From the NCBI GenBank assembly GCA_028716065.1, contig JAQUQN010000051.1:1-7590 (forward strand): 7,590 nt of DNA, given 5' to 3'. The stretch comes from Candidatus Omnitrophota bacterium (GTDB lineage: Bacteria; Omnitrophota; Gorgyraeia; 2-01-FULL-45-10). The notes beneath the pieces are model-generated. The model worked only from the letters and a program-made list of their open reading frames with translations, did no database searches and had not been told where the DNA came from. Position numbers and translations under genes: made by a program. This document shows, one piece after another, positions 1-6,100 of the stretch; position 1 is the first letter of the stretch, and every line of letters starts with the position of its first letter.

Positions 1-1177
1 TCCTTTTTAATATCTCCTTCTCGGTAAGGCCTCCGGCCACCTTTAAACTCTTTGAATGATCGGATACGCCGACGTATTCGTAACCTCTCTTTTTACAGGC
101 AAGCGCTATCTCCTCAATGGAGTTTGACCCGTCGCTCCAATTACTATGAACATGCAAATCGCCTTTGATATCATTCAATCTTATCAATCTCGGTAAGGCC
201 CCTCTCAAGGCAGCCTCTACCTCCCCCCTATCCTCCCTCAGTTCCGGAGGAATTAAAGGCAGTTTTAACGTTTTGTAGATATCCTCTTCTTCCCTGCCGG
301 CTATTCTCTTACCAGTCTTCTCAACAAAGACCCCGTACTCATTTATCTTCAATCCTTTCTTCTTGGCCATCTGCCTTATATTAACATTATGAGCCTTGGA
401 ACCCGTAAAATAGACAAGGGCCGCCCCGAAACTACCGGGTTCAACCACCCTTAAGTCAACCTGTGTGCCGTCAGTTACAAGAACGCTCGATTTGGTAGGT
501 CCTTGTGCCATGACCTTTCTGACAATGGGGAGCCCAACAAAAGCCTCCACGGCCTTTTTTGGATCGTCCGAAGTTACCAGGATATCTATGTCCCGGACCG
601 TCTCACTCATTCTCCTGAGGCTTCCGGCATAACATATCCTGTCTATTTTAGCCATCTTTTTTAAACGCCGGATTACATCTCCGGCCAGGCCCAGGGCTTC
701 CTTCAAAGGCATCCGCGAGGAATGCCTCTTTATCAATTCTATGCCCTTAATGATATTCTCCTCTGTCTTATCCTTCAATCCCGGATGGCCGCTTATCTTA
801 TGCTGCCTGGCCTTCTTTTCAAGTGCCTCGACGCTCTTTATCTTAAGATCCGCGTAAAGAACCCTCGCGGTCTTAGGCCCTATACCCGGAATGTTCATGA
901 AATCGATGATTGCCGAAGGCGTCTGTCTCTTAAGTTTCTCGTAATGGTCGAGCTTGCCTGTTTTAATTATCTCGATTATCTTTGCGGCAAGGTCCTTACC
1001 TATACCCGGGATATCCTCCAGTCTCTTCTCCCTTCCGACCTTCTCGATATCTTCGGAAAGATTCTTTATGTTCAATGCTGCCCTCCGGTAGGCACTTATC
1101 TTAAAAGGATTATCCCCCTTGGCCTCCAAAAGGCTCGCGATATTCTCAAAAAACTCCGCCACTTTATTGTTCATCAT
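1..1177 (-). CDS. polX: DNA polymerase X family protein (Pol beta-like + PHP domain), C-terminus outside window
   Basis: Bacterial PolX, a gap-filling repair polymerase fused to a PHP metal-dependent exonuclease/phosphatase domain. I translated it by hand: 392 residues are visible, the frame is open to the left edge, and the family is usually about 570-590. It opens with an N-terminal helical domain and two helix-hairpin-helix motifs (IPGIGK near residue 56, IPGIGP near 95). The nucleotidyltransferase core follows: GSLRR at 185-189 with catalytic D196 and D198, and the third Asp, D241, in QVDLRVV. Next comes the thumb-like segment with FTGSKAHN. The PHP domain starts at DLHVHS (D340, H342, H344) and is cut off soon after DHSKS (D373, H374). 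The start has tandem ATGs (1177 or 1174) behind only a weak AGAG-type ribosome site. It lies 90 nt after the EF-Tu-like gene and is probably in the same unit, but a separate weak promoter cannot be excluded. Identity is very secure. Confidence 0.95.
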   Translation of the reverse strand, partial: MMNNKVAEFFENIASLLEAKGDNPFKISAYRRAALNIKNLSEDIEKVGREKRLEDIPGIGKDLAAKIIEIIKTGKLDHYEKLKRQTPSAIIDFMNIPGIGPKTARVLYADLKIKSVEALEKKARQHKISGHPGLKDKTEENIIKGIELIKRHSSRMPLKEALGLAGDVIRRLKKMAKIDRICYAGSLRRMSETVRDIDILVTSDDPKKAVEAFVGLPIVRKVMAQGPTKSSVLVTDGTQVDLRVVEPGSFGAALVYFTGSKAHNVNIRQMAKKKGLKINEYGVFVEKTGKRIAGREEEDIYKTLKLPLIPPELREDRGEVEAALRGALPRLIRLNDIKGDLHVHSNWSDGSNSIEEIALACKKRGYEYVGVSDHSKSLKVAGGLTEKEILKR

Positions 1178-1267
1178 AAAAATTCTCTATTAATGAAGTT
1201 AAAAATACAGAATATCCCGGAGGGTATCTTCTGAGAACGTTCTGACCCTGATCCTGCAACCTGCCTC

Positions 1268-1522
1268 TTAAGGAATCACCTTATAAACACGATCGTTGAG
1301 GTGGACCTTTTCCGACACTTTGATGCCTACGAACTCTCCTGCCTTACCTTCCGATACACCGGCATGCTCTATCTGCATCGATGCCACGTCCTGCGTGAAA
1401 TCGGAGGTATGGCCTTTAACATGTATCTTTTCTCCTACCTTCAAGGCATCTGCCAGCTCTATGATAGCGACGCTTAAATGATTATAATAATGCGCTATCT
1501 TCCCTATCTCCTTTTCAGCCAT
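1268..1522 (-). CDS. Stand-alone EF-Tu domain-2-like beta-barrel protein ('translation elongation factor-like')
   Basis: An 84-residue protein with no GTPase domain. Its pattern matches the small 'translation elongation factor-like' family, which resembles domain 2 of EF-Tu/IF2-type GTPases. Seen directly: an N-terminal IGKIAHYYNHLSVAIIEL strand pair, LKVGEKIHVKGHTSDFTQ, then SMQIEHAGV and AGEFVGIKV, ending in a basic VYKVIP. This is the strand order expected of a translation-type beta barrel. In other genomes such proteins often sit beside a U32-family peptidase, but none is visible here. The start is well supported by GGGAGGTG, four bases before the ATG. It begins 29 nt after the thermonuclease stop, with no hairpin between, so the two are likely co-transcribed. 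Its molecular role is unknown; binding to RNA or to a ribosome-associated partner is only inferred from the fold. Confidence 0.85.
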   Translation of the reverse strand: MAEKEIGKIAHYYNHLSVAIIELADALKVGEKIHVKGHTSDFTQDVASMQIEHAGVSEGKAGEFVGIKVSEKVHLNDRVYKVIP

Positions 1523-1551
1523 AAAACACCTCCCATGTTATGCGGCGTCCC

Positions 1552-2094
1552 TCAATTATCCGCCCACAATCCACGTTTATTTTCCCTTGCCTCTCTCTGC
1601 AATTTTAGAAAATACTCGGAATATTTCACGTTAGGGGTTATGGTCAAGACCTGCGCGTATCCTTCCTCTAATAACTTGGCATTGACAAAAGTACCATCCT
1701 CAAGGTAGACATAAGCAAGGATCCTTCCGTATCTGTCACGCCTCTGAACATCGTACTCGAGACGCACCCGCTTCCCGTTCAGGAGATTTTTAGTGAAATC
1801 CGAAGCCCTCCTGCCCAATTTTTGTATGGTTGCGCGATCCCGTTTACTCTTTTTGGCATCCCTTATAAGCTTATTGCTATAATATACCTCGGGCGTATCG
1901 ACCCCTATGAAACGGACCCTCTCTCCATTGGATAGTTTTATCGTATCGCCATCGATTACACGCTCCACGTAAAAAACGCGGCTTTTAGCGCCTGCCTTCA
2001 CGGGTTGCTCCGATAAAACGATACCGCAATAGAAGATAAAACTGCCTAATAAACTCCCGATTATTACATATCTAAAAATTTTCTTAATCTTCAT
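1552..2094 (-). CDS. Exported or membrane-anchored thermonuclease-like nuclease (SNase domain)
   Basis: A 180-residue staphylococcal-nuclease-fold protein, expected to cut DNA and RNA with calcium. A hydrophobic segment at residues 9-27 after basic MKIKKIFR is a signal peptide or anchor, placing the domain outside the inner membrane. The SNase core covers about residues 38-178. VIDGDT (D48, D50) and VRFIGVDTPE supply R61, D66, T67 and E69; RYGRILAY supplies R124. These match R35, D40, T41, E43 and R87 of the Staphylococcus enzyme, so the active site looks complete. The loop between VDTPE and GRRAS is roughly a dozen residues longer than in the Staphylococcus protein and very basic (KKSKRDR). 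It ends with the usual KRGLWAD. No clear Shine-Dalgarno precedes the ATG, so the start is less certain than the family. It leads a probable unit with the EF-Tu-like gene. A nutritional or DNA-scavenging role is inference. Confidence 0.93.
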   Translation of the reverse strand: MKIKKIFRYVIIGSLLGSFIFYCGIVLSEQPVKAGAKSRVFYVERVIDGDTIKLSNGERVRFIGVDTPEVYYSNKLIRDAKKSKRDRATIQKLGRRASDFTKNLLNGKRVRLEYDVQRRDRYGRILAYVYLEDGTFVNAKLLEEGYAQVLTITPNVKYSEYFLKLQREARENKRGLWADN

Positions 2095-2108
2095 GCCATT
2101 TTTATGAC

Positions 2109-2155
2109 ATCCGCCGAAGCACTTAGCCTATTACACGTTGATTGCGAAGGCGGAT
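2109..2155 (-). repeat. Inverted repeat in the leader of the nuclease gene
   Basis: The 7-base arms ATCCGCC (2109-2115) and GGCGGAT (2149-2155) are perfectly complementary across a 33-nt loop. They lie between the upstream terminator and the nuclease start codon. The structure could be a leader hairpin or an operator, but the long loop makes it weak, and chance occurrence is possible. No good sigma-70 promoter is apparent in this gap; TGTAAT is the only -10-like hexamer, and its -35 partner is poor. Confidence 0.3.
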
Positions 2156-2206
2156 AAAATTAAAAGGCCTCCGCCCTAACTTATCAGCGTCAGGGCGGAG
2201 GCCTTT
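2156..2206 (-). terminator. Strong intrinsic terminator after the 75-residue gene
   Basis: A perfect 15-bp stem is formed by 2163-2177 and 2192-2206, with a GC-rich core (GGCCTCCGCCC) and a 14-nt loop. On the minus strand the stem is followed by TTTTAATTTTAT. It begins 15 nt after the stop codon of the 75-residue gene and closes the glycine-zipper unit. There is no T-rich tract on the plus-strand side, so it is oriented for minus-strand transcription. Confidence 0.92.
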
Positions 2207-2220
2207 ACCAGAAAAAATTC

Positions 2221-2448
2221 TTATTTTTTTGAACTTTCTGCCTTAATTTTCTCTCCTTCCGCCGCAACGCTCTCCGGGCCTGCATGCTTCACTTTTATCC
2301 ACGTTCCGGAGTTGGCTATCCATGTATCGCCTGTAAGGCGGTCGAGTTTCGAAACTATAGGGGGATTGACAATGATAGAGTAGCGGGTCTCAGCTAAAAT
2401 CCCGACCGATATGATCAATATGACTATCGCCCATATAAGAGTCTTCAT
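2221..2448 (-). CDS. Small membrane-anchored or exported protein with RYSIIV...KLDRLTGDTW motif
   Basis: A 75-residue protein of unknown function. Residues 3-19 form one hydrophobic helix, a signal anchor or uncleaved signal peptide. RYSIIV (22-27), KLDRLTGDTWI (34-44) and GTWIKVKH (48-55) then form a compact segment that looks like paired beta strands, and a charged Lys/Glu/Ala-rich tail ends the protein. The 'LDxLTGDTW' pattern recurs in short exported proteins that I associate with Omnitrophota and other Gram-negative bacteria, where it resembles a single small beta-sheet unit. It lies 18 nt after the stop of the larger glycine-zipper gene and upstream of a strong terminator, so the two form one transcript. 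Its ribosome site (AAGGGGG) sits inside a small hairpin. It is likely a real gene because of the anchor, the motif and the tight spacing. Confidence 0.75.
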   Translation of the reverse strand: MKTLIWAIVILIISVGILAETRYSIIVNPPIVSKLDRLTGDTWIANSGTWIKVKHAGPESVAAEGEKIKAESSKK

Positions 2449-2465
2449 AAAAAGGCCCCCTTTTT
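2449..2465 (-). promoter_or_regulatory. Hairpin covering the ribosome site of the 75-residue gene
   Basis: On the minus strand AAAAAGG, GGG and CCTTTTT make a 7-bp perfect stem with a 3-base loop, ending directly against the ATG at 2448. The only purine-rich ribosome site (AAGGGGG) is within the stem and loop. The structure could damp translation of the second gene relative to the first, or act as a leaky terminator because five U residues follow the GC pairs. Five of the seven pairs are A-U, so stability is modest. Confidence 0.45.
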
Positions 2466-2466
2466 A

Positions 2467-3135
2467 TTAATAGTATATCTCTTCTTCGGAAACCAGCTTA
2501 CCCGTATCGTCGTATTTCTTTATGATCTTCTTCTTGGAGGTATCGGTGCTGGCGTTTTGCTCGGTCGTATATGTCTTTTTTGGCGGCGGTGCCCTGCGAT
2601 AAACTCTGCCCCTTCTCTGTTCGGCTGGCTGGGTTATGGTATCAAGCAGCGCATTTCCTATAACAGCGGTTCCCGCGCCTATCAGAGCGCCCTTTCCAGC
2701 ATCTCCCCCGGACATTCCCGAAGCTAATGCGCCTGTTCCCGCGCCGACAAGACCTTGCTTTATGATCTTACTCGAGGCTGACTCCTGAGGCGGCGGTTCT
2801 TCATAATAATATTCTCCCGGTTCTTCCTCATAGTAATAGTCATCGTCGGGCGGCGGCGCATACCTTCTCCCGCTGGATCTCGAGCTGGAAGACGGCCCTG
2901 TTATGGAATCCAACAGCGCGCTTCCGATGACCGAAGTGCCCGCGCCTATCAGGGCGCCCTGACCGGCGTTTCCGCCGGAAGCGCTCGATGATATGGCTCC
3001 CACACCTGCTCCGAGAAGCCCTTGCTTCAGCACATTGCGCGTAGAATCATCGTCCTGGGCGTAGACTGCGCCCGCTACGGACATTGATATGAATATTAAG
3101 GAAAATAGCATAAGTGAGATAATTCTAATCTTCAT
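2467..3135 (-). CDS. Glycine-zipper envelope protein with two zipper repeats and YDD tail
   Basis: A 222-residue exported protein. A signal peptide with a hydrophobic core from about residue 5 has a likely cleavage site after VYA (26/27). Two glycine-zipper segments follow, at 35-79 and 124-168. They are equal in length, offset by 89 residues and identical at 32 of 45 positions by my alignment, each carrying GALIGAGT and ending in ALLD-T/S-IT. Between them is a low-complexity linker rich in Pro, Asp, Glu and Tyr (about 92-116). After the second come a basic PPPKK stretch and a tail (201-222) with IIKKYDD and SEEE. The same tail type ends the 139-residue protein at 6101-6520. Glycine zippers usually mediate helix packing in membranes, so an envelope location is likely; the function is unknown. 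Strong AAGGAGG nine bases before the ATG supports the start. Confidence 0.85.
   Translation of the reverse strand: MKIRIISLMLFSLIFISMSVAGAVYAQDDDSTRNVLKQGLLGAGVGAISSSASGGNAGQGALIGAGTSVIGSALLDSITGPSSSSRSSGRRYAPPPDDDYYYEEEPGEYYYEEPPPQESASSKIIKQGLVGAGTGALASGMSGGDAGKGALIGAGTAVIGNALLDTITQPAEQRRGRVYRRAPPPKKTYTTEQNASTDTSKKKIIKKYDDTGKLVSEEEIYY
2632..3033 (-). repeat. Internal duplication inside the glycine-zipper gene
   Basis: Two 135-bp units at 2899-3033 and 2632-2766 encode the two zipper segments, with a period of 267 bp. They remain similar at the DNA level in the GALIGAG-coding stretch but have diverged elsewhere, so this is an old in-frame duplication and not a recent tandem copy. Confidence 0.85.
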
Positions 3136-3144
3136 CGCTCATCT

Positions 3145-3158
3145 CCTCCTTTTAATTG
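3145..3158 (-). promoter_or_regulatory. Leader element with strong Shine-Dalgarno, shared with the other zipper gene
   Basis: CAATTAAAAGGAGG on the minus strand. The same sequence with one extra base (CAATTAAATAGGAGG, 6525-6539) precedes the 139-residue glycine-zipper gene. AGGAGG lies nine bases before the ATG. A second, out-of-frame ATG sits two bases after AGGAGG, and its frame stops after five codons; it is too close to be a likely start. Confidence 0.6.
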
Positions 3159-3163
3159 CTTTT

Positions 3164-3192
3164 AATATACTCTAAATCACTCGATTATTCAA
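3164..3192 (-). promoter_or_regulatory. Sigma-70-type promoter for the 222-residue glycine-zipper gene
   Basis: -35 TTGAAT (3192-3187), a 17-base spacer and -10 TATATT (3169-3164) on the minus strand; four and five of six bases match consensus. Transcription would start near 3157, giving a leader of about 22 nt that contains the strong ribosome site. It lies in the 80-bp gap after larA, where I see no terminator, so some read-through from larA is possible. Confidence 0.65.
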
Positions 3193-3215
3193 GCATAATT
3201 TACTTCTCTTTTTGC

Positions 3216-4502
3216 TCATTTTTTTAACACCGCTATGGTTGAAAGCGCGCGCGGTATGACATAGATACCCGGCCTTTTCTCTATATGGCTTTCGGCATAT
3301 CGTACCGCGCCGGCTACGCTGTCAAATACAGGGAAAGGAAGGCCTTTTACAAAATCCCTCTTACTCTCCGTAACAAGGATGACCTTGTAGTCCAACATGG
3401 CCTTGGCTACCATGTAGGCCCTGTGTTCCCCGGCGACACAGCCATTCCGCTTGATCTTCAAGACAAAATCTTTCGGCGAAGTCATTTTCTTAAGTTCTTT
3501 ATGAAACCTCTCCTCCGCGGTGCTATTCCCCACCCCTTCTTTAAGTTCGGCCACCACTATCACGAAACCGCCTTTTTTTACGATGGGGCTATTCACGTTC
3601 AAAACATAATTCAATGCACGGGAAGCCTGGTAGAGGTTAATATCTTTTGGAAAACCTATACCGCATACCGCTATATCGCACGGCGTCTTAACGGAGACCT
3701 CAAATACCTCTTTTGCAAATTTCACACCTTCCCCGAAGACATCCTTTAGCGAGCCAGAAAATACCTTGAGAGGATAGCCGTCAGGGTCGTTGACTATATT
3801 TAAACAAAAACCAACACATACATGTTTTATTATCTCTAGTAAAGACGCGTGGAAAGGATTATTTCTAATGCTCCCTATGCCGGTAAGGGGATTATCGAGA
3901 AATCTCACGCTATGAGTTGCGTTTATGGTGGGTTCTCCTGCAAGGCCTATGGCTATCGTCTTAGGGCCTCCGCTATATCCGGCATATAGATGGGGCTCTA
4001 TGACACCTACGGATATTATAAAATCATACGCTCTTAATCTTTTATCGAGCGTTATCGGGACGCCTGTATTGGTGTATCCATATTCATCTATATACTTTTT
4101 ATCCTGCTCATGGTTTATTACTCTATAATGATTTATTATGGGCCGGCCCAGCAATACCCATAATTGCCGCTTGCTATGTTTTTTATGCAATCCTGTGGCT
4201 ATTATTATATCGACCTTACGCGAGGGAGAAGAAACCGTTCTTAAGAGTATCGGCAACACGTCCTTTAAATGAGCCTTACGCGTGGAATCAGGGACCACGA
4301 CCAGTATCTTTTTCTTCCCTATCAGCAATCTCTCGAGCCTGGTATTGTCAACGGTATTCTTGATGGATTCTGATACGAGCGATCGCAGTCTTCGGGTCCT
4401 TGGGGCATTATTCTGCAAGACGCCTAATAATGTGCTATTAGGCAGGGAAAAACTTTTGGAACCGCAGCCATATGGAAGCTTTATACTGATAGCTTGTTTC
4501 AT
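3216..4502 (-). CDS. larA: LarA-type nickel-pincer 2-hydroxyacid racemase (lactate racemase family)
   Basis: A 428-residue cytoplasmic member of the LarA superfamily, which interconverts D- and L-2-hydroxyacids by hydride transfer to a nickel-pincer nucleotide (NPN). Full length. D72 and R75 lie in VVPDSTRKAH; H106 in ATGLH and H171 in IEPHLYAG match the two catalytic histidines. K181 in SGGPK matches the Lys that binds the NPN cofactor covalently, and H197 in NATHS matches the nickel ligand. They align with D72, R75, H108, H174, K184 and H200 of the Lactobacillus plantarum enzyme. LYQASRAL gives Y291, Q292 and R295 where that enzyme has Tyr294, Gln295 and Lys298, so the substrate may not be lactate. 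Its ATG overlaps the oxidase stop (ATGA), which implies coupled translation and a shared pathway. The cofactor genes larB, larC and larE are not in the window. Family certain, exact substrate not. Confidence 0.93.
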   Translation of the reverse strand: MKQAISIKLPYGCGSKSFSLPNSTLLGVLQNNAPRTRRLRSLVSESIKNTVDNTRLERLLIGKKKILVVVPDSTRKAHLKDVLPILLRTVSSPSRKVDIIIATGLHKKHSKRQLWVLLGRPIINHYRVINHEQDKKYIDEYGYTNTGVPITLDKRLRAYDFIISVGVIEPHLYAGYSGGPKTIAIGLAGEPTINATHSVRFLDNPLTGIGSIRNNPFHASLLEIIKHVCVGFCLNIVNDPDGYPLKVFSGSLKDVFGEGVKFAKEVFEVSVKTPCDIAVCGIGFPKDINLYQASRALNYVLNVNSPIVKKGGFVIVVAELKEGVGNSTAEERFHKELKKMTSPKDFVLKIKRNGCVAGEHRAYMVAKAMLDYKVILVTESKRDFVKGLPFPVFDSVAGAVRYAESHIEKRPGIYVIPRALSTIAVLKK

Positions 4503-5989
4503 ACCAGAGCCAATATCTCTTTCGGGAATATATTATTAAGCCCCAGAAGACAATTCGGGTCAAACGCCTTCTTTAGCGCCGCCATCTCCAAGATACCTTT
4601 TCTGCCGTACATCTCCTCCAGGTACCTGTGCTTTATCTTGCCTATGCCATGTTCCGCAGATACCGTCCCGCCCAGAGAGATACCTTTTCTCACCAGCTCC
4701 AGGCAGATGTTCCTGGATATACCAAGTTCTTCCTGTGAGGCCGGCAGAAGGTTGACATGAAGATGCGACTCGCCAATATGCCCAAATATGACGTGCTGTA
4801 TTTTCTGCCTACTCAATATTTCAGTATAAAAATTTAGCATGTCAATAAGCTTACCGTCGGGGACGGCTATATCAGTGCTCAGCTTCTGAAAACCGTTTCT
4901 TCTTATGATCTCGTTTACCGATTCCGGTATGGCGTGCCGCCAGAGGGCAAATTGTTCCAACTCTTTCTCTGTCATGGCAACCCAGGTATCATCTAGTGAA
5001 GCGTCATGCCGCGCGATAAGCTCTGTCCAGGCCTGCGCCACTTCCCCTTCCCTCTCATCCATGATCTCCTGCTCAAAAAATATGGCGGCCTTTTTATTTA
5101 AAGGCACATTGGGGTTCTTCTCCCGTAATAAGGCCAGGGCGTTTGAATCAAAATATTCCAGGGAAAGCGCATCCACCATCGAACGACCCTTCTCAGACTT
5201 ATCCCTAGATAACATTCTGGCTTCCCTGGAAAATTGCCATGCGTCGGTTTCCTTGCCGAAAAATACGAAGCAACCGAATATCTTATTCGGGGCCCTGACT
5301 AGATCCAGACCTATCTCGACTATGACCGACAACGTCCCCTCCTGGCCAATAAAAAGGTCTATCAGATCCATGCCTTCCCTGGCAAAATAGCCCGCCGCAT
5401 TTTTCACGTTTGGCATTTTATAACCAGGCATCGGGATCTCTATGATTCTGCCTTCGGGCAGCGTGATCTTGGAGTCGCCACGGCAGATGGCTCGGTCGCC
5501 ACGGTGTATCTCATAAATTGTCCCGTCCATCAGGACCATCTTGAGGCGATTGATATAATTCCTGGTAGGTCCATACTTGAAAGAGCGCGCTCCGGATGCG
5601 TTCGTTGATACCGTTCCGCCCAAAGAGGCCAGCTTTTCCGTGGGGTGGGCTGTATAAAAAAGACCCTCTTTTTCACAAGCCCTCTTGAGATCCTCACACG
5701 AGACACCTGACTGCACGTCGGCCGTCCGCTTGGAAGCGTCGATATTTAAGATCGAATTGAGCCTTTCCATCGTAATGACGGCGCCTCCGAAAGGAACCCT
5801 TGAACCTGTCGTGCTGGTTCCTCCGCCGGATATTGTGACGGGGACCTTTCCAAGATCCGCTTCGCGCATGAAGAAGGCCAACTCAGATATGCTTTCCGGA
5901 TAGGCAACCTCTTGGGCGAACCCACCTCTCAGGTTAGAGCTGTCTTCGAAATAAGCCTTTATGGTATCCTGTTCTTTCTTTATTAACAT
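4499..5989 (-). CDS. FAD-binding 2-hydroxyacid oxidase/dehydrogenase, D-lactate dehydrogenase/GlcD family
   Basis: A 496-residue flavoprotein of the vanillyl-alcohol-oxidase fold, the usual length for GlcD/Dld-type enzymes, which oxidise D-2-hydroxyacids such as D-lactate or glycolate to 2-oxoacids and pass electrons to a quinone, cytochrome or flavoprotein partner. The FAD_binding_4 domain spans about 25-210: TISGGGTSTTG (52-62), ASLGGTVSTNASGAR (121-135) and FKYGPTRN. The FAD-oxidase C-terminal domain carries FGHIGESHLHVN, with H404, H411 and N413, and SAEHGIG, with E446; together these match the metal-binding set of D-2-hydroxyglutarate dehydrogenase-like enzymes. The middle reads GES-H where GDGN is common. 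A moderate CCAGG site precedes the ATG. There is no signal peptide. It overlaps larA by four bases, so it probably oxidises the D form of the racemase substrate, most simply lactate. D-2-hydroxyglutarate or glycolate are alternatives. Confidence 0.92.
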   Translation of the reverse strand: MLIKKEQDTIKAYFEDSSNLRGGFAQEVAYPESISELAFFMREADLGKVPVTISGGGTSTTGSRVPFGGAVITMERLNSILNIDASKRTADVQSGVSCEDLKRACEKEGLFYTAHPTEKLASLGGTVSTNASGARSFKYGPTRNYINRLKMVLMDGTIYEIHRGDRAICRGDSKITLPEGRIIEIPMPGYKMPNVKNAAGYFAREGMDLIDLFIGQEGTLSVIVEIGLDLVRAPNKIFGCFVFFGKETDAWQFSREARMLSRDKSEKGRSMVDALSLEYFDSNALALLREKNPNVPLNKKAAIFFEQEIMDEREGEVAQAWTELIARHDASLDDTWVAMTEKELEQFALWRHAIPESVNEIIRRNGFQKLSTDIAVPDGKLIDMLNFYTEILSRQKIQHVIFGHIGESHLHVNLLPASQEELGISRNICLELVRKGISLGGTVSAEHGIGKIKHRYLEEMYGRKGILEMAALKKAFDPNCLLGLNNIFPKEILALV

Positions 5990-6023
5990 TCCGGACCTGG
6001 GGTTGCCGCTATTTTTCTTTCAT

Positions 6024-6079
6024 TAAAAAGACAAAAAGGACGGTTCTATTTTTTAAAAAATCCTGACCGTCCTTTTTGT
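6024..6079 (-). terminator. Strong intrinsic terminator after the 139-residue gene
   Basis: A perfect 14-bp stem is formed by 6031-6044 (ACAAAAAGGACGGT) and 6066-6079, followed on the minus strand by CTTTTTAATG. The loop contains its own 14-base palindrome, ATTTTTTAAAAAAT (6048-6061), which can stack a second short helix on the main stem. It begins 21 nt after the stop codon of the small glycine-zipper gene and separates it from the oxidase/racemase operon. Confidence 0.92.
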
Positions 6080-6100
6080 AATCAATTTTTAAACTATCTA

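Noticed and set aside
722..1234. A 170-codon open frame on the plus strand.
   Set aside because: It lies almost wholly opposite polX, whose motifs are unmistakable; the plus-strand product has no recognisable domain or ribosome site.
1234..1243. Perfect palindrome AGAACGTTCT upstream of polX, considered as a LexA/SOS box.
   Set aside because: Known GAAC-N4-GTTC boxes need a 4-base spacer that is missing here; a 10-base palindrome alone can occur by chance.
3191..3215. Possible terminator after larA (AGCA...TGCT).
   Set aside because: Four-base arms around an AT-rich loop, no stable core, and it overlaps the -35 of the next promoter.
3285..3749. A 154-codon plus-strand open frame opposite larA.
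   Set aside because: Antisense shadow of a full-length conserved enzyme; no family features.
4905..5390. A 161-codon plus-strand open frame opposite the FAD oxidase.
   Set aside because: Ser-rich, low-information translation antisense to conserved FAD-oxidase sequence; no start signal.
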